A stretch of DNA of 64,000 nucleotides from Euryodendron excelsum (taxonomy: Eukaryota; Streptophyta; Magnoliopsida; Ericales; Pentaphylacaceae), in contig CM065383.1 of assembly GCA_033060915.1 (NCBI GenBank), forward strand, positions 14,727,001 to 14,791,000, written 5' to 3'. The notes beneath the pieces are model-generated. The model was not told the DNA's origin. It saw only the letters and a list, made by a program, of their open reading frames with translations, and did no database searches. Shown here in pieces: positions 1 through 10,179 of the stretch. The translations under genes were made by a program, and so were the position numbers. Position 1 is the first letter of the stretch. Every line of letters begins with the position of its first letter.

Positions 1-302
1 AAGTACGGGAGAATAGTGAGTTGTGGGGTATACAAGCAAGGTTTGACTTCAACCTAGAATCGCGGGTTTCGGATTGGTACAGTTGTAAGTGTTCATGTAA
101 ACTGTTCAATTGTTGATAATGCTTGGAACATAGGCTGGATTAGGTCCTGTGGGTTTCCATGCTAAAATTGTATGTCTACAGTGTGATTGTTTTATGTTTC
201 ATACATGCGATTTTATTAGTATGTGATTGATTAGATAGTTTAATCAAGAGTAACCAAGCGCGCTTCCAAATGTTTGTAAATCCAAGTAGATTGGAATTTT
301 CA
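1..302 (+). repeat. 5' LTR, 3' portion only
   Basis: Aligns with 4736-5048 at the other end of the element, starting at 'aagtacgg(g/a)agaatagtgagttg' and ending 'ggaatttt'. It ends in CA at 301-302, just before the primer-binding site. The upstream part of this LTR is cut off by the window edge. Confidence 0.85.
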
Positions 303-318
303 ATTAGTATCAGAGCAG
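303..318 (+). promoter_or_regulatory. tRNA primer-binding site (initiator Met type)
   Basis: 'attagtatcagagcag' follows the LTR end directly and matches the plant copia consensus TGGTATCAGAGC, complementary to the 3' end of initiator tRNA-Met. One base differs from the consensus. Confidence 0.8.
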
Positions 319-373
319 CACACTCAAAACTAATTTTTGTTTTTCAAGAGTGAGGTCCTAATAATCTGATTAC

Positions 374-2440
374 ATGAATTTACCACGCGAAGGCGGCTTT
401 ACCACTAGACCTCACATGAGAGCTTTTCTTAAATCTATAGATGAAAGAGTATGGATGTTAGTTGCTCGTGACTGTAGCCCCCCCACGACTACAAGTACAT
501 CTACTTCTACCCCTACTATTACAACTGTTATAATTAAATATTCGAAAGATTGGGATTTAGTTGATTAAGTAAATAGCGGTTAGGACAGTAAGGGTATCAA
601 TGCTATCTTTAATGCTCTCTTACTTGATGAATTCAAACGTGTGTCAACGTGTGAGATTACTAAAGAAGCATAAGATATACTTGAAGTTACAAATGAGAGA
701 ACTACTATTGTAAAAATTTCTAAACTTCAGCGACTGACAACCAACTTTGAAAACTTGAGAATGGAAGACAATGAGACCTTTGATCAATTTTATGCAAAAC
801 TAAGTGACATTGTCAACTCAAGTTTTAACCTTGGCAAAATGATCTCTTTTTCAAAAATTATTCTAAAAAATTTGAGATCTTTACCCGACAAATTCCAAGC
901 CAAGGTTACTACTATAGAAGAAAGTAGGGATGTTGATTTTATGAAAGTAGAGGAGTTGGTTGGTTCTTTACAGACTTATGAAGCTAATCTACGTCGTTCT
1001 AAAAATAATAAAGACCTTGCTTTTAAAACTGTTAGAGAAGACGTAGATGATACTTCTGGTGATAATTCTGAAATAGGTCAAGAGGAGTTGGATTTTATTG
1101 TCAAAAAATTTAAAAAATAAGAAGGCCCAATCTCTTAGTTTTGAGAAAATTAAAGAGAAACAATTTGATAAGAATAAGCCTAGAAGGAATCCCGATAAAA
1201 GTGGAGGTAAATAATCTAAAAAACCTCATTGTTTTGAATGTCATGGGTATGGTCACTTTGCACAAGAGTATCCAAATAGACTGAAATGAAAGACAAAAGG
1301 GTTTACTGTAACTTAGGATGATTTTGATCCTGAAGATAACAATGAACCTGAAACTGAACAAGAATCAGGTGACTTTACTGCTTTAACTGCATCTATACAT
1401 GATGATTCATCTCATATTTTACATGAAAGTGAAAGTCAAGGTGAGTCTGATGAGTCTATTAAACTTGATGAAATTGATTTTGATAATGAAGAGAAGGGTG
1501 ATCTCCAATAAGACTATGATCAGTTGTACTCTTAATATTTCAAATTGACCAAAGTTAATGGAAAACTTGGTCTCAAGTTAAAAAAAGGTTTTAGAAGAAG
1601 TTGAGACACTGAAAAAGGAGGCTGTTAAAGCTTAAACCCTTATTAGTCAATTGAAAACTCATTGAGTTGCATTATCTGATAAACTTATAGCTCTTAAGAA
1701 AGAACATCAGTCTTGTACAGAGATTAAAAAGGCACTTGAAGAGAAGGTTGCAAAACTTGAAGTTTCTAGTGTTAAAGCTAATGATGTTTTCAAGAAGTTG
1801 AATGCAAGTTCAAATAAATTGATGAAATCTAGAATGCTCAGAGGTGCACCATCGATATGACTAGAATTGGATATTCTAATCAAGTGTCATCTTCAAAGCA
1901 AAAGCCTAAAGTTGGTAAGCCTCAAACATCATCATCTAAAGGTAAGAACAGGTATGTTCCTCCTAAGAATGGTTATGATAATTATTACGAGTCTTATCCT
2001 TCCTATACCACAAAATTTGTTCCCATTTGTCACATTGTGGTATTAGAGGACACATTAGACTATTCTGTCAAAAGTTGCATGGACTACCTTGTAATTGTGT
2101 TCAGACTCAATCTAAAAGACAAGTTAGACCACAACATAACAATGAGTTTGTGCATAATAGAGTTGATGTGTTTGAATGGAATTCTCATGGTCAAAATCTT
2201 GGGTTCAAAAGATCACCACAACAAAGAAGAGCTTAATGGAATAGGAAAATAATGAATGTGAACCGAAATTCTAAAACTTCACTAAGATCTTATCCTAAGC
2301 CCCATGTGATTAATGATATTCCTAAATATAGAACCGTTTGGATTAAGAAGTCGGATCTAGAGTCATTTAATACCCCTAAGAAATCTGTTGGGGTTGACTT
2401 TCTTGAACGAGTTTTGAATTTGTTATAACCTAGGATGTGC
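374..2440 (+). pseudogene. Decayed SIRE-like gag polyprotein
   Basis: The start at 374 reads into a copia gag N-terminus with an MRAFLKSIDERVW block. After stops and a frame change, the UBN2-type gag core is readable at 755-1120 (NETFDQFYAKLSDIV, then LRSLPDKFQAKVT and EELVGSLQTYE). A first zinc knuckle at 1231-1290 reads CFECHGYGHFAQEY, so its last Cys is now Tyr. A Lys/Glu-rich, probably coiled-coil stretch follows at about 1690-1830, then a second knuckle near 2025-2085 (HCGIRGHIRLFCQ). There are numerous in-frame stops and at least two frame changes. In living relatives this protein forms the virus-like particle and binds element RNA; this copy cannot. Confidence 0.75.
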
Positions 2441-3906
2441 ATTATGATTATTTTTTTTCCTAGAGCTATGATCTCTCTTGTATTTTTGTTTTTTTTTTAT
2501 TTATTGAAAAGTTAAAGAAAAACCAAATTTTTTTTTTATTATCTTAATTATCTTTGGTATTATTTGACTTATGGATCTATTTGCATATCTTGTACTCAAA
2601 TATTGATTGTGATCTTTTATGTCTTGATTGGCTTTGGGGCTACACTTTGAATTAGCTTCATGACTGATAGCTTTAATGACAATCTTCATGGTTATGGGTA
2701 TCACAATATATGCACGAGTGCTAAGTCTCATATGCGGTTTGATGCAACTGAGATCATGTTAGGTTCTACACTCTCTATTGTTTGAGATTCTCTCATGCTG
2801 GATTGACTTATGGTTAAATATGTACAATGCTGACAGTATTTGTTTCTCTCTCTCTTTCTTTCTCTCTCTCTCTTGTATATTGACTAGTTTCAATTTGTCT
2901 TTGAAAGCCTCTATGGACGTAATATGCACCTTCCGGGTCTAGTCATAGAAAAGGCAATTATGTTGGTCATACAAAATCTGCTAGGCATGCGTGAAAGCCA
3001 CTGTGGACGTAATATGCACCCTCCGAGTCTAGTCATAGAAAGGGCTACCATGCCTTCAAGCAAGAAAATTAAAAAAATGGTGTTGAGATTAAGGGAGAGT
3101 AAGTACTAGACATATTCTTGCTCTCCAATTGGATGCTAACTAGTCCGCTTTCTAGTTGTTTAGTGAATTTTATGACTTTAAGTGAGGGTAGACCGAGAGA
3201 TTTCTTCATGCATCTTATCTCATGTGAGCGTTTGACACTTCACACAACACACTGATATTCTCCATCTTCATGAATTTATGTCATTTCATGGCAATTGGCT
3301 TGATTAGTTGATTTATATTGAATGCTTCAGTGTTTATTGATTGTTTAGATCTCTTTCAATATTTTTGTGCAAGGTTGTCGAATATTTTCTTGTTATTGAG
3401 TATCACTAATAATTGATGATCTTACTTTTATTTTTATTCTTTTTGTTTTGATTTATTTGATTTAAACAAAATGCTTGCTTTGGATATTATGTTTTAGAGA
3501 CGTTGATCCTTTCGTTATTTCTTTTTGTTGTTTGTCAATTTGTGACAAAAATGGGGAGATATATATATAAGTTTGCATGTATTAAGGGGGAGAGAATATC
3601 ATTTATGAAAGTTAATATCGTTTATGGAAAAAAAACATGTTTAGGGGAGTTGGGGAGGAGATTTGATTTCATATACCTTGTGCCATGTACTTCTTATTAT
3701 TCTATGCCATACATGCATTTCACAAATTTATATGTTTTGAGTTTTGTGCAGAGACAAGTATCAAGTACTAGTTACATGATTCTTACAATATGAGTTAGGC
3801 ATTGTAATCGTTCTTACAATATGGGTTAGGCATTGTAATCGTGGCTTTTTTTTTTTGTAACCTGTTGATTAGTGTGTTTTGTCATGGAATTGCCAATAGG
3901 GAAGAT
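2441..3906 (+). other. Noncoding 3' region of the gag-only element, pol absent
   Basis: About 1.45 kb where pol should be. It is T-rich, with a CT microsatellite at 2850-2876, an imperfect 90-bp duplication (2903-2985 and 2993-3055, both with 'ggacgtaatatgcacc') and a 31-bp tandem duplication at 3780-3841. Short frames here match no pol domain. It ends in the purine run 'aatagggaagat' (3895-3906), which is placed as the polypurine tract that primes plus-strand DNA synthesis. Confidence 0.6.
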
Positions 3907-5048
3907 TATTAGGACTTTTATTGTCTTGACAAATTCCGTGAACAAAATATTTGAAGTATCTCTTCAATTGTTCTTTCATGTACATCAGTTTAATAGGATT
4001 GGGTATTCAAACAAATGCTAAGGAGTGTTTGAAATGACCCATAGAAGTAATTTGATTGAAATTCAATTTTGAGTTGTAATCGTGTCCCGAGTATGTGTTT
4101 GAGTGAATTGGAAGCTAGAGTACTAAAGGTACAGTACAAGTCTTTAAAGCATACAAAGTTAAAACTTTGGAAGGCCTTATCTCAACGCTTAGATCTCCAT
4201 TTCGGGTCTATAATATATTGATTTCATATAATTTTTCGAGATCTATGAGAATATAAAAGATTTGAGGGGATGCAGAGTTCGTTACCTCCTCGCCGAGCTC
4301 TCATTTCAGCGAGAATGGAAAATTCAGGCCTGTAACCGTTGCTACCTTCTCGCCGAGCTCTCGCTCCAGCAATAATGAAAAATTCAAGGTAGTAGCTGTC
4401 GCTACCTTCTCGCTAAGCTCTCGCTCCAGCGAGATCGCGAAGTCAACTTCTCGCTACTTCTCGCTCAGGTCTCACTCCAACGAAATCTCGGACAGATTTT
4501 AAGTTATTTCTCCTATTTGGATTTAAAGAGCTTCAATGGCTATATATACTTGAAAAATGGGTCTTCTAGGGTTGGAACACACTTAAGAAATATATTGAGA
4601 GCCTCCAAAGAAAAAGAAAAATCCTAGAGTCTCCTTAGCAAGTTGAAGAATTTCAAATCTTCATTGATCTAAAAAAGTCTTGGTGGTACATCAAGGTAAG
4701 GATTCATAGCGTGGTGTTCGTCGTGGTTCAAGTACGGAAGAATAGTGAGTTGCAGGGTATGCAAGTAAGGTTCGATTTCAACTTAGATTCGTGAGTTTCG
4801 GATTAATACAGTTGTAAGTGTTCTTGTAAACTGTCCGATTATTGATAGTGCTTGGAACTTGGGCTGGACTAGGTCCTGTGATTTTTTTTCGATTAGGGTT
4901 TCCACACTAAAATTGTGTGTCTACAGTGTGATTACTTTACATTTCATGCATGCGATTTTATTAATATGTGATTGATTAGATAGTTTAATCAAGAATAACC
5001 AAACATGCTTCCAAGTGTTTGTAAATCCAAATAGATTAGAAATTTTAA
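3907..5048 (+). repeat. 3' LTR of the gag-only element
   Basis: It starts after the purine tract at 'tattaggac' (TGTTAGGAC expected, so a G-to-A change at base 2) and ends 'aattttaa', where the 5' copy has 'ttttca'. The likely TATA box is 'tatatatac' at 4541-4549, so U3 is about 630 bp and R-U5 about 480 bp. U3 holds a block of tandem repeats just upstream of the TATA box. Confidence 0.7.
4270..4490 (+). repeat. Tandem repeats in LTR U3, unit about 60 bp
   Basis: Roughly three and a half copies of a unit containing 'cttctcgccgagctctcg' and 'ctccagcgag', at about 4285, 4347, 4407 and 4455. They sit 50 to 270 bp upstream of the predicted TATA box, where LTR enhancers usually lie. Confidence 0.65.
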
Positions 5049-5800
5049 GGTTCATTTTGGTTTGAAATGAGAGAAGTTGAAGAGCCTCTCCATGCAGTGA
5101 AACCCTTCTGGATGGCATGCAAGGTTACATCACTGAACTAGTGATCCATTAGTACCACTAACCTTTTACTGGTGACTGATGGATGAAACCTGCTAATAGG
5201 ACTTTACCAATAGGTTTTATGCCTTTTGTGGCCAATTTACCTGCAAAAATACATTCACTTGACCTCGTTGTTTCAAGTAGTTCAAGAGTAATGTTATATA
5301 ACTAGAAAAATTATATAAAATTTTTGTACATAATTATGTAGTTGAATGAGAATCATTCATTTTGAAAAAGAATCATCATGAATCATGATAAATTTAATTA
5401 CAAAAAAAATAATCGTCACATCATTATGATAGATTTTCTATACAAATTTTTTAGAATAGTAGCATCTTTCTTAGCAGGATTATGTAGAGGGTTTTTCTGG
5501 TTTAAAACTTTTTTTTTTCATTGCATGATGTGGCTATACTTGTTCTCTGCGAGTTGAAACCAAAATGAACATTGTCCCACTAATTGTCACAGAGCTTAGC
5601 AAAATGGGGCAAGATTTGGACCCTGATATGGCGTTATTTTTCTAATTTTTGTTAAAAAGCACCAAATCACGTGTGAATTAAAGTAATACACACTCGCACA
5701 CTTATTTCAAAGGGGAAATAACTTGGTATTGGGGTGTTTTAGGCACAAAATAAAAGGATATTATTTTTCTAGAGAGCACACATCATGCATGCATACTCTT
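5049..5800. other. 3' flank of the DFR gene
   Basis: Unique-looking, AT-rich DNA with no gene I can support. Part of it, 5049-5285, is repeated in diverged form at 19985-20245, which marks the DFR locus duplication. Inside that block, 5193-5262 read on the minus strand gives a short open stretch (KLATKGIKPIG) that is partly kept in the second copy. Confidence 0.6.
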
Positions 5801-5924
5801 TAAATAGATTACAAAAGCCCACATTATTGAAACAGAACCAACATTACACCCAGACATCCCATTAAATAGATTACAAAAGCCCACATTATTGAAACAGAAC
5901 CAACATTACACCCAGACATCCCAT
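5801..5924. repeat. Perfect 62-bp tandem duplication downstream of DFR
   Basis: Two copies, 5801-5862 and 5863-5924, each carrying 'taaatagattacaaaagccc' and 'cattacacccagacatccca'. I see no differences between them. They begin about 45 bp past the DFR stop codon, so they probably lie in the 3' UTR or polyadenylation region. The identity suggests a recent event. Confidence 0.9.
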
Positions 5925-5969
5925 AGAAAGCTTGTAAATAAGTACTCAAGCTTTTCTTTCTTTATGCTT

Positions 5970-7747
5970 TTAAACCTTGCCATTGACAGAGGTTTCAGAA
6001 GAGTAAGGAAGCAATCCCTTTTCTCTGCAAGTTTCAATGGCTCCTCTGAACATGTCCTCCAAGCTGTACTTAAATTCAAACCCCATGCTTATCAACTTCT
6101 TGGACGAGAAGGACACAATCGGCAAGTTCTTGACAATGCCTTTAAACCTGCCATGAGAGCATGGTTTAGTTTTTTTCAAACCATAAAAGAGCATGAACTC
6201 GAACCAGTTTAAGAAAGCAAGTGGGAGAAATTTACTCAGTAGGGACATTGTATTCGGGCCATTTCTCTCTCATCATTTGTGCCAAATCATAGATGGTTGC
6301 ATCATGGGATGAGCAAATGTATCTTCCCTCTGCTTTAGGATTCTCGTACAAGAAAATATGTGCTTCACAAAGATCATCTAGGTGCACAAACTGGCATTGC
6401 TTGAGGATCGAGTAGTGAGCTTCATTTCCTGCAGCAAATGGATTGAAACAAAACCATATTATTAAGGCACGTTTGTTTTGACGTAAAATATTTTACAATG
6501 AAAATATTTTGTGTGTAAAACTTTTTACTTGTAAAATAATTCCATGTCTTCTATTTTCCAGTGTTTGGCAGCATCCTTAAAAAAACATTTTCTAGAACTC
6601 CATAGAATTTATGTAGAGTGAATCCAGAACAACTACCATCACTCCTTTCTTTGTTTTGACAGTAAGAAAAACGAAGGCGACTGAAAATCAACAAAACGAC
6701 ACACACATATATATACATATACCCTTTATATATAAAATCAAAACAAGAGACTAGGAGTATGTGACTGGAAATTTGAATAAATTTGGTGAAAAGAAACAAG
6801 AAGAGAGTATGAAGTACTAAAAATTAGAAATTCTAAGACAATCGCAGCTTGAAGATCGAAGCTTTTCAACTGATTTGTTAAATTTTCCAGAGACAGAAAG
6901 AGGTTAGAGAGAGATAGGGGCCGGATTGGGGCTGAGATCTGACTCCAATTGTTTTTGGGTTTGTTTTGGCTTATTGGGATGTGTGGTAAGAGACGGAGGT
7001 AACGATTTCCCCATGCTTATGAACGTCTTGTTAACGCGTGCACTCTACCAGTTCTCTTGGCCACCGGCAGCAATCCACCTGCTCCGCTCTGTGCAGGGTG
7101 GTGGTTATCCATAGATTTGAGCTCCGGTAATTGAGGTGGTTGGGTGTGGGGGAGGGTGCTAATTAAGGTAATGCCAGAGAGAGAGAGAGAGAGGAGGAGG
7201 AGGAGGAGGAGGGGACAAAATGCCATCGCAACCTGGACTAGTCGGGGTACTAGCATGTACCGGCAGTAAAAATGCAAAGACGATCTAACGTGAGAAAGAT
7301 GAGAATCTCCGTGGAAGGAATGAGACCTCAGTTCTGGAGATCGAACAACTCACCATGCGGCTTATCGGGCTTCTCTTGCGACGAGAGGGAGCCAGATCGG
7401 TAAGTCATTTTACATTGATTTGTTAAAAATGGTTTTACATGTAAAACATTTTACCACAATTGCATGCAACCAAACACGGGAAAATGTAAAAAAATATTTT
7501 CTGAAAAATATTTTACGTCAAAACAAACCAAAGGGAGCCTAAATCAGAAAAGATCAGACTCCATGGAAATAAAGTTGAAGTGTACCAGTGATCGGCGAGA
7601 GTGCAGTAATTAGGCTTGGTGGGAATGTTGGCATTATAAAGGGGCCAACTACTAATGTTGGTATGATACTAATGAAATCAAGGTTGTTCTCTTTAGCAGC
7701 TTCCCATGCTGCCTTCTCTGCCATTGTTTTTGACACAAAGTACATCT

Positions 7748-7782
<35 letters not shown>

Positions 7783-9075
7783 AGAATCGTTTCATTGTTG
7801 GTGGCAGTTCCATCTTTACGTTGGAGATTGGCAGAGTTGAATACGAACCCAACCAGTCATCTTTACTTTGTAGATGAAATCCAAGTCACTCCAATTGCTC
7901 TCATCATAAATGGGTTGGTGGTGCTCCTGAACGCAGACGGTTCCGGCAGAAGATGTGAACATCAGCCTCTTCACCGTTTTTGCTTTAGTGCATGATCTTA
8001 CGATACTCAATACTCCGTTGATTGTCGGCTTTATTACCTCATTCTGACATTAGACAAACCACAAACATGAAATTTAATGCAATTGCTTACTCGAATCACA
8101 TTACATGAATCAAGAAAAGGAACCCCAGCTCAACTCTAGTGGCACTGAATGGAAAGGAGAGATGCATCATAGAGTTTCAAGTCCACGTTAAATAAGAGAA
8201 TGTGCAATTTGCTATTACCCAACCAACGCAACTTTTCTTGTATTGCTCAAAACAATGAAAGAAGAGTGGAATCTGCTTTTATGATGCTTACCTAACAGAA
8301 AACAATAAAAAAAAAACTAAAAACAAAAGCAATCAATGAAAAGACGTATTTTCAGGACGTGCATGCAGGGATGGAACTAGGTGTAGGTAGTGAGGGGGTC
8401 ATGGTCCTTTATTTTGATAAAATTATGTTTAGATTCTTTAAATTTTAGGTATTTATGATAAGAAATAATGAGTTGATCGGCCCAAAATTGGGAAAAATTT
8501 TCCTTAGACGCACCAAAATTCAAAATTTTTGTACCTTGACACTCCTCTTGGTAAACTTTTGGTTCTGTCCGTGTGCATACCATGCAAGATAGAAATAATT
8601 TTGCAAGTGAATTTGATATGGGTATGTGCCATTTGTTGAATTTATTTATACACCTCAGGGTCCTTGGACTCGAAGTCCATGGGTGTGGCCACATGAAACA
8701 CTCCAGAGCAACCTTCAATGGCCTCATCAAAGCTCCCTTCTTCAGTGAGATCCGCCTTCCATAGCGTCAAGTTCGTGTCGGCTTTTGGCAGGTCTAGCAG
8801 GTGTTTCACCTTCTTCATATTCGCTGCACCACCAACACCACCATCAAAACATTATTCTCACAATCATATGCTATGCACAAAAAAAAGAAAAAAACAAAAA
8901 CTTGGTGTACAAATATTTATGTACTATAATATACTATGTGACGTGTACCTGGATCACGAACGGTTGCACGAACAATATAGCCCCGTTCAAGAAGTCTCAT
9001 GACAAGCCATGAGCCGACGAACCCGGCAGCTCCGGTAACGCATACGGTGGTGGCTGGCGCAGAAGTATCCTTCAT
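5970..9075 (-). CDS. DFR: Dihydroflavonol 4-reductase (six exons)
   Basis: The enzyme reduces dihydroflavonols to leucoanthocyanidins with NADPH, the committed step to anthocyanins and condensed tannins, in the cytosol near the ER. Exons on the minus strand are 9075-8949, 8823-8654, 8043-7849, 7745-7586, 6428-6236 and 6147-5970. All introns are GT-AG, phases fit, and the total of 1023 nt gives 340 residues, normal for the family. Residues 11-23 form the Rossmann motif [13 protein letters not shown]. The short-chain dehydrogenase catalytic set is Ser131, Tyr166 (YFVSK) and Lys170. The substrate-contact Gln of grape DFR is kept as Gln230. The position equivalent to grape Asn133, which controls B-ring specificity, is Cys136 instead of the usual Asn or Asp. 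The C-terminus holds FSSKKL and FKYSLEDMF. The start at 9075 is the first ATG before the Rossmann motif. No stop or frameshift was found, so the gene looks functional. Confidence 0.95.
6466..7539. mobile_element. PIF/Harbinger-type MITE in DFR intron 4
   Basis: Terminal inverted repeats start GGCACGTTTG at the left and GGCTCCCTTTGG at the right, and share about 24 near-identical bases (TTTGTTTTGACGTAAAATAT). TAA flanks both sides (6463-6465 and 7540-7542), the target duplication expected for Tourist/Harbinger elements. Subterminal GTAAAA/TTTTAC motifs are frequent. The interior has no transposase and includes (GA)n(GGA)n at 7171-7212. Without it intron 4 would be about 83 bp, like its neighbours. 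At 1074 bp it is long for a MITE, so an internally deleted autonomous element is another reading. Confidence 0.75.
7752..7780. repeat. (GA)n microsatellite forming the intron 3 polypyrimidine tract
   Basis: About 14 GA units on the plus strand. Read with DFR it is (TC)n ending in tgtgcag, directly before exon 4 at 7745, so it is the polypyrimidine tract of the intron 3 acceptor. Confidence 0.9.
8367..8572. mobile_element. Probable hAT-type MITE in DFR intron 2
   Basis: A 206-bp segment with weak inverted termini (GGGATGGAAC at the left, GGACAGAACC in reverse at the right). It is flanked by an 8-bp near-duplication, gtgcatgc at 8359-8366 and gtgcatac at 8573-8580. The 'agtgagggggtcatgg' and 'cttttggttctgtcc' ends resemble a common plant MITE class. 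There is no coding content. Confidence 0.45.
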
Positions 9076-9213
9076 GGCTGAATTTGAAAAGTTGAATATT
9101 ATGACAAATAATTAAATTAAGAGAAATGGGATAGGAATCATAGGATAACTGATAACTAGGGATGGTATTAATGAAGAGGTTTATACTTTGTGTGGCTTAC
9201 ACAGGCTGCGACT

Positions 9214-9222
9214 GTATATATA
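9214..9222 (-). promoter_or_regulatory. DFR TATA box
   Basis: The minus strand reads TATATATAC, about 140 bp before the start codon. That would place transcription start near 9185 and give a 5' UTR of about 110 bases. Confidence 0.65.
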
Positions 9223-9276
9223 CTTGGGGATCCAAGCTGAATGGGATTGGGTATCATTTAAAGTCAATTGAGACCC

Positions 9277-9297
9277 TCCAACTATAAAAAACGTGAT
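9277..9297 (-). promoter_or_regulatory. Candidate MYB and bHLH sites in the DFR promoter
   Basis: The plus strand has TCCAACTA (9277-9284), a MYB-type AC-like core, and the minus strand has ATCACGTT (9290-9297), a bHLH/bZIP-type core, 60-80 bp upstream of the TATA box. Paired MYB and bHLH sites are the established logic of anthocyanin gene promoters (MBW complex). The match here is by motif only. Confidence 0.45.
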
Positions 9298-9658
9298 GCA
9301 TGGAAGAATGGAAGGAGGCAACATGCATGTGCCTACATCATGTATATAAATATATATATAACTCCAATATTCATTTCATATATTTTTTTTTAATAGGTAT
9401 ACCAATATACAATACTGACTTGAAAAGTATTTTGATTATTCGAATATAGTATAGTAAAACCTCCAAATGACTGGTTGGTGGAGGCAAAGCTAAAATGACT
9501 TCCAACTACCGACATTTCCTGTAGCCATGTTTGGATAAAACAACCACTCAAACTTCCTAGACGACAATAAGATTTTTATTTGCCTTAAAAGTAGTGGACG
9601 AAATACTTGCATGGGGCAGGTGAGGTGATTAGAGTAAAAGGACAGATTTGTGTGGATG

Positions 9659-10035
9659 ACCTCCATCCATTCAGTATCCACATTAGCCGCCTCCATTTAT
9701 AATGCATTTGTCCCCAACCCCTTGCATCTCCAACTCCGATTCACTATAGATAAAATTACCTAGAGATAATTTTAGGTACAATTAAAAGAATAAAGAAAGA
9801 ATAAAAAGAAAGAAGCAGAGAGAAAATAAAAAAAAAAAATGGTATAAGTAATCTGCAAATACTATATTGTATTTTTATTTTGTATTAGTAATAAAGTTTT
9901 CGGTGGTCTAGAAGATTAACCACTAAATGTTTTAGAAGAACAAATATGATAAATATTTAACAATTCCTAAAGAACTATCCACTATATTTTGTGTTGTGTT
10001 ATTTTCTCTGTTTTATATTTTTTACTTTTATAATA
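9659..10035 (+). repeat. 5' LTR of copia-1
   Basis: 377 bp, alignable over its length with 16084-16476. Shared landmarks are 'gatgac(c/a)tccatcca', 'ttttattttgtattagtaat' and 'gaacaaatatgataaatatt'. It lacks about 8 bp near the start compared with the 3' copy. 'gttatcaatacgagg', matching the Ale leader consensus TTATCAGCACGAG, follows at 10037. Confidence 0.85.
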
Positions 10036-10179
10036 CGTTATCAATACGAGGTTCTAACCAACTAAGCTAAAGACTACATTTATGTGTCATTACTATATCA
10101 GTTAATTTTGTTTTCGTTACTGTTTCTTATTTAATTCATCCGCATGATTTATCACTATGTGAAGATTGAATAATTGATG

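Larger units (their letters stand above)
1..5048 (+). mobile_element. Non-autonomous copia (SIRE-like) LTR retrotransposon with gag but no pol
   Basis: The last 302 bases of the 5' LTR, a primer-binding site, a decayed gag, about 1.4 kb of noncoding DNA, a purine tract and a complete 3' LTR follow in order. The two LTR ends match clearly, for example in the stretch 'ttgattagatagtttaatcaag' region at 225-250 and again near 4968-4993. No protease, integrase, reverse transcriptase or RNase H can be read between gag and the 3' LTR, so the element fits the TR-GAG type of gag-only derivative. Its 5' end and left target duplication lie outside the window. The DFR 3' flank resumes directly at 5049. 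Confidence 0.8.
9076..9658. other. 5' flank and promoter region of DFR
   Basis: Holds the 5' UTR, TATA box and motif pair described separately, an AT-rich stretch at 9340-9400, and 9456-9653, which recurs diverged at 20421-20570 in the duplicated locus. The copia element at 9659 cuts off the promoter about 580 bp above the start codon. Confidence 0.6.

Noticed and set aside
1110..1361. Minus-strand frame over the gag zinc knuckle
   Set aside because: It is the shadow of gag, which has clear domain similarity on the plus strand.
7017..7277. Minus-strand frame with a Leu/Ser run like a signal peptide
   Set aside because: The run comes from the (GA)n(GGA)n microsatellite inside the intron 4 MITE, and there is no supporting homology.
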